From Biomphalaria glabrata (lineage: Eukaryota; Mollusca; Gastropoda; Planorbidae), in contig NC_074728.1 in assembly GCF_947242115.1 (NCBI RefSeq), forward strand, positions 15,261,542 through 15,325,541: DNA of 64,000 bases. The letters are read 5' to 3'. The notes below the pieces were generated by a model. That model was given only the letters and a program-made list of their open reading frames with translations. It was not told where the DNA came from and ran no database searches. This document shows, piece after piece, positions 56,455-64,000 of this stretch. Each line of letters opens with the position of its first letter. Within the stretch, counting starts at the first letter, position 1. Both the position numbers and the translations under genes were made by a program.

Positions 56455-56817
56455 AGTTTATACCAAGCCTTTTTTCTTTAATCTTACAAGAACGTTTGTA
56501 AAAACATCTTCTTCTGCATATGTGAATGTAGATCTATCATCGGCAAAGTGACTTTAGATAAAGGAAATATCATTGATAATTTAAACCTATCCTTAAACAG
56601 TTCTTGGCCCTTTATGAAAACATTATGAAAAGATTTTAGAAGTCAGTTATAGAGATCGGGTCTAAATCAAGGAATTTCTATGCCGAACTGGGAGTCGACC
56701 CCTTAGTAAGATTGTGACAGAGTGTCGCATGAGGTTTGCGGGACATGTTCTCGACAAAATGATTTTTCCCCCAACCCCCCCCCCCCCCCAAAAAAAAAAA
56801 TCCTGGCTACGCCCATG

Positions 56818-57302
56818 CCAGATTTTTGTGGTCGTGTAATTATTTTATTATTCTGTACCTGGGACGGCCTGTAAGTTTGTAACTATTTTATATTTTCTTT
56901 TACCAGATCTATTGTTACACTATGTGTAAATATACTTTACATTTTATGGTAGTTATTTTATTTTCTACTTGGACTATTTGTCATAATAGTTGTCAACATG
57001 CTGTATTAAAGATGGCGGCGCCCATTAGTTCCGCTATGAGTGTTCTACATCTAATAGAATATATGATTTTGCATTTATAGTTTTGCATTTATGTATTGCA
57101 GGCTATTGTTACTGCTGTGTTATTGCTGCTTGAAGCTGATATTACTCTGCTGCTATAACTGCTGTAACCTCTGCTGCATTTATTACTGCTATTGTTATTG
57201 CTTCTGTAGATCTAGGGAATCTCTTATCTTGTGTTATTTTGATTTTGTTTTTGTAGTGTTGCCGTAGTCGGCTTAGACCTAGTGGCTTAGTCTGTTCTTA
57301 GT
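56818..57302. other. Short gene-free stretch
   Basis: T-rich DNA with imperfect gctgctgtta/ttactgctattg repeats near 57110-57210. Nothing else seen. Confidence 0.5.
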
Positions 57303-58310
57303 GATGCGATGGTATCCCCCCAGATCTTCTAAAACAATGCAAAACTACTCTAATCCAACCTCTACACGAACTGCTTTGCAAATGTTGGCAAGAAGGTGCT
57401 GTGCCACAAGACCTGCGGGATGCTAAAATCATTACACTGTATAAGTACAAAGGTGACAGAAGCGACTGCAACAATTACAGGGGACTCTCCCTCTTAAGTA
57501 TTGTAGGCAAAGTCTTTGCTCGAATAATACTTCCCAGGCTACAAAAACTCGCTGATCGGGTCTATCCAGAATCACAATGCGGCTTTCGCTCACGGAGATC
57601 CACGATTGACATGATTTTCTCCATCCACCAACTCTAGGAAAAGTGCAGAGAACAAAGGATGCCTTTGTACATTGCGTTTATTGACCTGACAAAGGCCTTC
57701 GATCTAGTTAGCAGAGATGGCCTCATTAAAATTTTACAGATAATAGGCTGTCCACCCAAGCTACTAAATGTAATCATATCTTTCCACCAAAATATGATGG
57801 GTACAGTGCAATTCAACGGTGCCAAATCTGAAAGTTTCAGTATAAACAGCGGAGTTAAACAAGGATGTTTCCTGGCCTCAACCCTCTTTGGAATACTATT
57901 TTCACTGTTAATCCACAACGCGTTTGACAAATCCACTGAAGGCATCTATCTCCATTCCAGATTTGATAGCAAACTCCTAAATATTGCCAGACTGAGGGCC
58001 AAAACTAAAATCAGAGCCACCCTCGTAAGAGATATGCTATTCGCGGATGACGCAGCGGTAGTGGCACACACGCAAGAGAAACTTCAGTCACTAATGTCCC
58101 GCTTCTCTCAGGCCTGTAAAGAATATGGCTTGATTATTAGCACGAAGAAAACAAATGTTATACGACCACCGGCTACAGCACCACCCTCCATCCTCATAGA
58201 CGATAACAAGCTGAACGCCGTAAACGAATTCTGCTATCTGGGATCCACAATTACAGTCTCTAGAAGAGGAGATGAAAAAACGCATAGGGAAGGCTGCCTC
58301 GACCCCCCCC
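57303..58310 (+). pseudogene. RTE-like LINE reverse transcriptase, both ends missing
   Basis: The + strand encodes [109 protein letters not shown] and FCYLGSTITVSRRGDEKTH. The catalytic FADD box is intact; one in-frame stop lies at 57635-57637 between the fingers and palm blocks. It begins abruptly (no endonuclease) and ends in a C-run/A-run at 58303. The best preserved LINE reverse transcriptase in the window, related to 12211-14470. Confidence 0.88.
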
Positions 58311-59149
58311 CCCCAAAAAAAAAAGGCGAAATAAAACATAGAAAATTTTTTTTTTTTTTACTGAACTAATGTGTATGTTTTGTTAAAGTATTGCTACTTT
58401 GCCAAATAAAATAATCAGTTTAACAAAAAGATATCTAAAATAAATCTAACGCGCTTTCTTGGTCGTAAAACTATCAATAATTTTATCAAAATCTATTTTT
58501 TTTTTACACTTATGGGCTTTGTTGCTGAGCATAAAAATTATGTATGTGTCAGACGTGAATAGCCCAATTTTTCAGTAAAAGAAATTACAAAAGGCATTTC
58601 TCTATAGAAGAAGTTACGAAGGCTATATAATATACAACCACAGACCTATATATACTACAATAAATATAGGTTTTTTATTTCTAGTTACGATTTATTTTGG
58701 TAGGTGCTGTTTTACTATTACATACCAAGTATTAGAGTTTAGAAAAACCCAGGTTCGTTTCTTGTGCAACGCCATTAGCTCATAGTATACCTTGTGTACA
58801 TTTGCAAAAACACAAACTCTCTTTGTAATCTTATAAGTTAGACTTTCAAAACTATTAAAAATAAAAACTTAGTGATTATTTTTACTGTATTACTATTACT
58901 ATTATTATTCCTTTTTAGAATTAGGATATAAACAAAATTTTGCTATATGACTTTGTCTAACAGAAAAAAAAAGAAACTTACGTCTATTTATGCAGTTATT
59001 TATAGTTACCTAGTAATATAAAATATATTGAACTAATATGTACATTCATCATAATGCAGCCATGCGATTTTTCGTTTATAAACATAGCATTATTTAAGAC
59101 CAATATTTTACAAAGGCTACTTGGAGAAATCAGGTATACCCATTAGGAG
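58311..59149. other. Gene-free AT-rich stretch
   Basis: A decayed copy of the repeat tail acacaaactctctttgtaatctta lies at 58806-58835. Otherwise nothing recognised. Confidence 0.5.
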
Positions 59150-59265
59150 AAAAAACGACCCATTTACTCAAGAAACATTTAAGAAACTAGAACAGAGACA
59201 AAATAAACAGTGACATTCATAACAAACTAATACTCAAAATTGATTAGAGTAACACCTTATTAAGT
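59150..59265 (+). pseudogene. Short decayed CR1/L2-like LINE piece
   Basis: It follows the sequence at 63305-63420 (aagaaactrgaacarakaca, cattcataacaaac, gagtaacacct), the C-terminal part of the LINE family at 61697-63655. Confidence 0.65.
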
Positions 59266-59860
59266 AATCATGTTTTTGAGTGTAGACTTGCGTGTCCATT
59301 ATTTTAGTGAATAGAGCGACGAAAACCCCAAGGTGAGAAAATAAATATAGGCTGCATAGTAACTAACAAACCGCCTGCTTCAGATATAGTAGAAGATTTT
59401 TCATCTGTGCTAGTCAATGTCTCTAGAGTTTCTATAATTTTTGAAAAATAAACCATAACCATCTTGACGGCTTCTCCTCTGGCGCTCCAGTGGGTTTTAA
59501 CCAAGCGCTTAGGCTATAGTTCCGGTTATTTTGGTGAGAACGTCCTAGTGATGTCCTGAGTTGATACAAGGTATGTAAACGGTCCAGTGTACGTAAAAAA
59601 TGGTACTGTATTGGTTTCAAGTTCAGCAACCCGAATACCTGCCAAACTCGGAGAATGGTTCAAGCAGACAGAGAATTAAGATGATTCCATTGAAAGAATT
59701 AGTACACCCTCATTATTCAAGACAATGTAGCCTTAACAGTTGGTAAATTATCTAGAAATATCTGGCTCATAATCACCCAATATTACAATAAGTTCGTTCA
59801 GTATTTGTGCGGAAATTTACAAATTCGGTCTGGAAGCAGCTTGATTCGGACTACATGTTC
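59266..59860. other. Gene-free stretch
   Basis: Two short minus-strand frames exist (59304-59504, 59432-59629) but neither shows a family resemblance, a start context or conservation clue. Confidence 0.45.
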
Positions 59861-59867
59861 TCTTAGG

Positions 59868-59958
59868 CACTGGCGGATCCAGAACTTTGGAGTGGGGGGG
59901 GGGCGATTTTTTTCCAAACCCTAACCCTATGCATAAACGTGCGTACAGCATATATAGG

Positions 59959-60023
<65 letters not shown>

Positions 60024-60440
60024 GATATATGAGAATAAAATAAGACTGTTTCTCAATCTTCGGCGAAAACAAAAACAGGAAAAAAAAACAGTCATGTTGA
60101 GGCCTTTCTCTTGCACGCTTGGGGCTCTGGGAAAGCGCTGTAAGTTTCCTCAGTGTGGTTCAAAGCCCCGACACCCAAAACCGTTTTCTTGCATTTTTCA
60201 CTGCAGAAACGCATTCTCCTGACATCTACAGCTTTTTACTTATTAGTGGGGTTCGGGGCGAAGCCCCGACTCCAAAAGCGTTTTCTTGCATTCTTCACTG
60301 CAGAAACGCATTCTCCTGATATCTACAGCTTATTATTCATCAGTGAGGTTCGGGGCGAAGCCTCAACGCTAAAAGCGTTTTTTGGCATTCTTCACTGCAG
60401 TAACGCATTCTCCTGACCTACAGCTCATTATTCATTCTAT
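59868..60440. repeat. Repeat element with TA run and 97 bp tandem units
   Basis: It begins like a transposon terminus (cactggcggatccagaactt followed by a G-run), then a TA microsatellite (59961-60021), then three tandem units of 97 bp (unit markers cgttttcttgcat at 60182, 60279 and a variant at 60376) with a hairpin-forming cggggcgaagccccg between them. The open frames over the units are by-products of the repeat. Confidence 0.75.
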
Positions 60441-61175
60441 TATAAAGGACCTTTTAAATAATGTGGAAAAATATTCTAATATGAATTTATAGTCCCTTAA
60501 TACATTGCAAATACAACCGATTTGTTCTTTGAAAAGATAAGATACCCAACATATTTAGATTAAGGCTTTGAGGATCGCCGCCGAATAAAAAAATATTCGA
60601 TTAATAATATTCAATAAAATGTAAGCATAAATTGTGAGTTATAGTACTAAATTTATTTAACTAGAAATATATGAGATAGAGTAAAGGTTGGAAAAAGTCG
60701 ACTAGGAAAAGATTATCTGGCTTTTGAACTCATCTCAACCGTGACTGTTATATTGAAAAATTTCGTTTGAATTATAACTTTTCCAAAGCAAAGTCTTTCT
60801 TAAAATAGTTATGATAAATTCATGTGAAATTACACAAACTCTGTCTGGAAAGGGGAAGGGCGGTAAAATGAAAACGATTAATCCTCCCTCCTTTTTATAT
60901 TTTCTGCTAATGATTGCATTTTGCATTAAAGAATAGAGGTTGGGCGACTCGATATAAGAATTTACTTTATAGCATATATAAATTATATTAGTGACAGATT
61001 TTTTTATTTTGTAATTTCTTACTATAATACAAAAAGAAAAAGTATTGGTTTGTCCGATGGGGGGGGGGGGAAGGTGATTGCATGTATCGCACTTCCACCT
61101 GTTTATATTATATAGATATTCGACTAATTTCGTTCACATACTATGATTTCTCCATAAAAGTAGGACCGCCCCCCC
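60441..61175. other. Gene-free AT-rich stretch
   Basis: No frame of interest; a G-run lies at about 61060. Confidence 0.5.
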
Positions 61176-61696
61176 ACTTGGTGCTATCGGCTCTACTGCC
61201 AGCCTATTTGACAGTCCACTTGTCAACCCATTAGGCACGACGTCCCTAAAGACACAGAGTCTGTGCGAGACGTCATAGCTCGCCTGAACTTCGTAACTCA
61301 CTGGACTCATCCTGTTAACTACGCTCTGCCCGCAGTACCCTTGTGCCCACGTTAGCCGGCCACCCGCCTTACTGTGCCCACAACAGATATCAGAACTTTG
61401 GATTGAGACTCCACAAGAACTGTATCACCGGCGTCCCTCTACCCGCTAGAGCGCCACCTCCAGCTGCAGAACCTCAAGCCAGGACACAGCCAGCTGCGAC
61501 CCAAGCAGGACAACCAGCTAAGTTCAGAAGACAAGTGACACACTCTCTTATTAAGTGCAAGAGTGATGATTAAATATAGTATTGATTAGAGATAGATGCA
61601 AACCCTCCCCCTTTTTATTCTTCTATTTAAATATTTATGTAGTTTCAAAAATAATCATCCCCTAGACATTAAACCAGCTTTCGCTAACCTGTCACA
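61176..61696 (+). repeat. LTR fragment related to the long LTR at 29961-31985
   Basis: It matches that LTR on the opposite strand from about 31275 down to its end, and ends CCTGTCACA, the LTR terminus. It lacks the nested LTR found in the other copy. The upstream part is missing. LINE sequence follows immediately. Confidence 0.75.
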
Positions 61697-63655
61697 CACC
61701 AACACAACTATTAGCCAACATCAAACCGAATAAAGCTTCTGGACCTGATGGTATTCCAGCTAGATTACTCAAAGAACTAAGCAATGAGCTAGCAACAGTG
61801 TTCAAAATACTTTTTCAGGCATCTATTAACCAGGGAAGTGTACTAAGGGACTGGAAAAAAGCTAATGTCAGCCCCTTATTTAAAAAAGGAGAAAATTCTG
61901 ACCCAGGAAACTACAGACCTGTATCACTTACCAGCATCACATGTAAAATCCTGGAACACATAAAATGTAGCAACACCATAAACCACTTAGACAAACATAA
62001 TGTCCTTACTCCATACCATCATGGCTTTAGGAAATATAGAGCATGTGAAACACAACTAATAGGACTAATTGATGATTTTTCAAAAGGTTTAGATAATAGT
62101 GAACAAATAGATGCTATCTTACTAGATTTTTCCAAGGCTTTTGACTAAGACTAAGACTGCTTTATTGATCCTTACGGAAATTTGTTGTAATTACAAGGAC
62201 TCTTTTCTCATATAAAGACAACACAACAGAACATTACACATAAATACAACAGACAACATAAAGAGTTCATTCAGCGACTACACACAGGTATCTTGGTGCA
62301 TTTCATGTTCCCTGATCAATGAGTGGAGGTGATAGGAGTCTGACCGAGTGAGGTACGAACGAGTTTTTGTACCGCTCCGTTCTTGTTTTGATTGACAGCA
62401 GTCACCCACTTCGCGACGACCTGACGTAGTTCTGATGGAGCGGCTGGCCGTTGTCTTCCAAGATTTTTTCGATATTTCATAGGCACTTTTGTTCAAAAAG
62501 TTCCTTTAATTGTGGTAATGTTGTAAGTGTAATTTTTGATGCTTTTTCAATGATGTTTTCTAGACGTCGCAAGAGTTTAGATGAGGCGTTGCCTTGCCAA
62601 CAGGTTATTCCGTATGTTAGCAGATTTTGTATAGTCGCGCCGTAAGAGGTCTCAAGGATCTTCTTGTTTAGTTTAAAGCTATTGAGTTTGTATAGAAAAA
62701 AGAGTCGCTGGGTCCATTGCATCAGTGGATTAAAGATTTTCTGATAGGGAGAGAACAAACTGTAATAATAAATGGCTCTAAATCAACACAAATAACAGTA
62801 AACTCAGGTGTACCGGTACCTCAAGGAACAGTCTTAGGTCCAATACTATTTTTAATTTACATAAATGATTTACCAAATTGCATTACTTCAGAATTCAGAA
62901 GTCAGATTATTTGCAGACGATTGCATAATATATAGAACAATAAAAAAAAATAAGACACAGAAATTTACAAAAAGAATTAGATGAATTACAGAAATAGAAA
63001 TCAAATTGGAGCATGTCTTTCCACCCAGAAAAATGTCAGCTATTAAGAGTAACAAAATAAAAACTAAAACAAAATAATTCCACTTATCTTATTCATGGTA
63101 AACCAGTAATACATGCTAAAAGCGCAAAATACGTAGGTGTTATAATAAATGAAAAACTGTCATGGAATCCCCATATTGATGAAACTATACCAAAAATCAA
63201 ACAAGGCATTTGGGTTTATTAGAAGAAATTTCTATAAATCAAATAAGAACATAAAATAAAATGTTATTTAACCTTGGTTAGGCCAATAATAGAATATGCA
63301 TCCTCTTTTTGGGACCCCTTAAATCAAGAAATATTAAGAAACTGGAACAAATACAAAATAGAGCAGTGAGATTCATAACAAACGCATATTCACATTTGAC
63401 TAGAGTAACACCTTTAGTAAAACCACTAAATTTAGAAAGCCTTCAGGATAGAAGACTTAAGAGTAAAGTAGCAATTATAGATAAAACGCTGAACCATAAT
63501 CTTCAAATACAAAAAAAAAACAAAATTTAATAAAATACTCCGAAAGACACAAAGATAATGGCACATTCCTCGTTCCCTATGCTAGGATAAATTTGTACAA
63601 AAGCTCCTTCTTCCCTAGTGCTATTAGAGCATGAAATGGGTTGCCTGAACTCAAT
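61697..63655 (+). pseudogene. CR1/L2-like LINE, split by another LINE
   Basis: The + strand encodes NKASGPDGIPARLL (61725), NYRPVSLTSITCKILE, GFRKYRACETQLIGL, LLDFSKAFD (to 62146), then after an insertion [42 protein letters not shown] (62717-62880), a decayed catalytic region, [18 protein letters not shown] and RAVRFITNAY. The endonuclease is absent, and frameshifts interrupt the catalytic region. The same family is seen in RFK introns. Confidence 0.85.
62148..62715 (-). pseudogene. LINE 3' end inserted antisense into the CR1/L2-like LINE
   Basis: The minus strand from 62700 reads LFFLYKLNSFKLNKKILETS, YGITCWQGNASSKLLRRLEN and IEKASKITL, the C-terminal end of an APE-type LINE, then a 3' untranslated region ending in aaggatcaataaagcag and a short cttagt repeat tail at 62148-62160. 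It interrupts the host LINE between the two catalytic blocks; some host LINE sequence was lost at the junction. A strongly 5'-truncated copy. Confidence 0.75.
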
Positions 63656-63894
63656 TGTTCATGGCCGACGGCCGTACGTATACAATAGCGTGATGGTCGC
63701 TGACCATCCTCCATTTCTCTCCCCTCCCTTTCTCACTGTACATTTTATAATGCTACTTTCAGCCATCTCTCTTTCTAAATTCCATTTCTCATCATCTTCC
63801 GATTGTACTCAAAAACAATTTTACCAATCTGACGAATGCACCTCAGTCGAGGGCATCCATAAGATGCATGAGAGACATGTTCTAACTTTTCCGC
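63656..63894. other. Short gene-free stretch
   Basis: No recognised feature; the open frames here continue into the LTR fragment and are not genes. Confidence 0.45.
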
Positions 63895-64000
63895 AGCCTC
63901 CCTCAGGTGTCTGCCTATTTGACCGCCTATTCGGCATTGTCTGCCTACTTGACTATTTGACAGCTCACTTGTCAACCTGCTTGACTGCCTTCTAGATACT
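63895..64000 (+). repeat. LTR fragment running off the window end
   Basis: It matches, on the opposite strand, 31260-31405 of the long LTR (cctccctcaggtgtctgcctat and the gcctacttgac repeats). The copy continues past the window. Confidence 0.65.

Larger units (their letters stand above)
52853..56817. mobile_element. Inverted-terminus element with internal minisatellite
   Basis: It begins CATGGGCGTAGTCATGG and ends TCCTGGCTACGCCCATG, near-perfect inverted ends next to G-runs and C-runs. Inside are a duplicated 81 bp unit, a minisatellite of about 120 bp period, and a 2.2 kb LTR insertion. No coding capacity. A target duplication cannot be read because the left flank is an AT microsatellite. 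Confidence 0.65.

Noticed and set aside
59304-59629. Two overlapping minus-strand frames as a possible gene
   Set aside because: Neither has a recognisable family, and no splice or promoter signal supports them.
60119-60416. Repeated peptide (FFTAETHSPDIYS and variants) suggesting a repeat protein
   Set aside because: The period is 97 bp, not a multiple of three, so each frame sees the motif only by chance; there is no continuous repeat protein.

Overview
The window is repeat-rich, AT-rich animal nuclear DNA. The intron structure, the repeat types (tRNA-derived SINEs, several LINE clades, hAT elements, Gypsy LTR elements, tracts built on TCTAGATC) and the riboflavin kinase sequence fit a mollusc, most likely a gastropod such as a freshwater pulmonate snail. 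That species guess rests on remembered repeat style, not on a search.

Only two host genes can be supported. The first is a four-exon riboflavin kinase gene (RFK) on the + strand, 10057-23851, which makes FMN from riboflavin and carries an unusual C-terminal tail of about 105 residues. The second is a two-exon gene on the - strand, 40809-52490, for a 70-residue single-pass membrane protein with a basic, Lys-rich tail. Its exons are 88 and 125 bases long and are separated by an intron of about 11.5 kb.

Layout: 1-3760 is a small inverted-repeat element split by a 3.3 kb hAT transposon that itself holds two smaller transposons. 3780-9480 has TCTAGATC-rich DNA, a decayed LINE carrying a SINE, and a second hAT (6869-9292). 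9485-24800 is the RFK locus; its introns hold LINEs of two clades, SINEs and a 250 bp direct duplication. 24990-32170 holds a solo LTR, LINE pieces and a Gypsy fossil into which one long LTR was inserted, itself later hit by another LTR. 32167-36100 is an I-clade LINE. 36750-38650 has LINE and repeat fragments. 40809-52490 is the small membrane-protein gene, whose intron holds a terminal-inverted-repeat transposon split by a young-looking Gypsy element, followed by a second, inverted copy of the first hAT family. 52853-56817 is an inverted-terminus element with an internal minisatellite, split by a 2.2 kb LTR. 57303-64000 holds LINE fragments, a 97 bp tandem array and further LTR fragments.

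The two genes show no sign of working together. Most of the interest lies in exactly dated nesting (target-site duplications and empty sites visible inside the window) and in the two host genes. I found no evidence for a novel multi-gene system.
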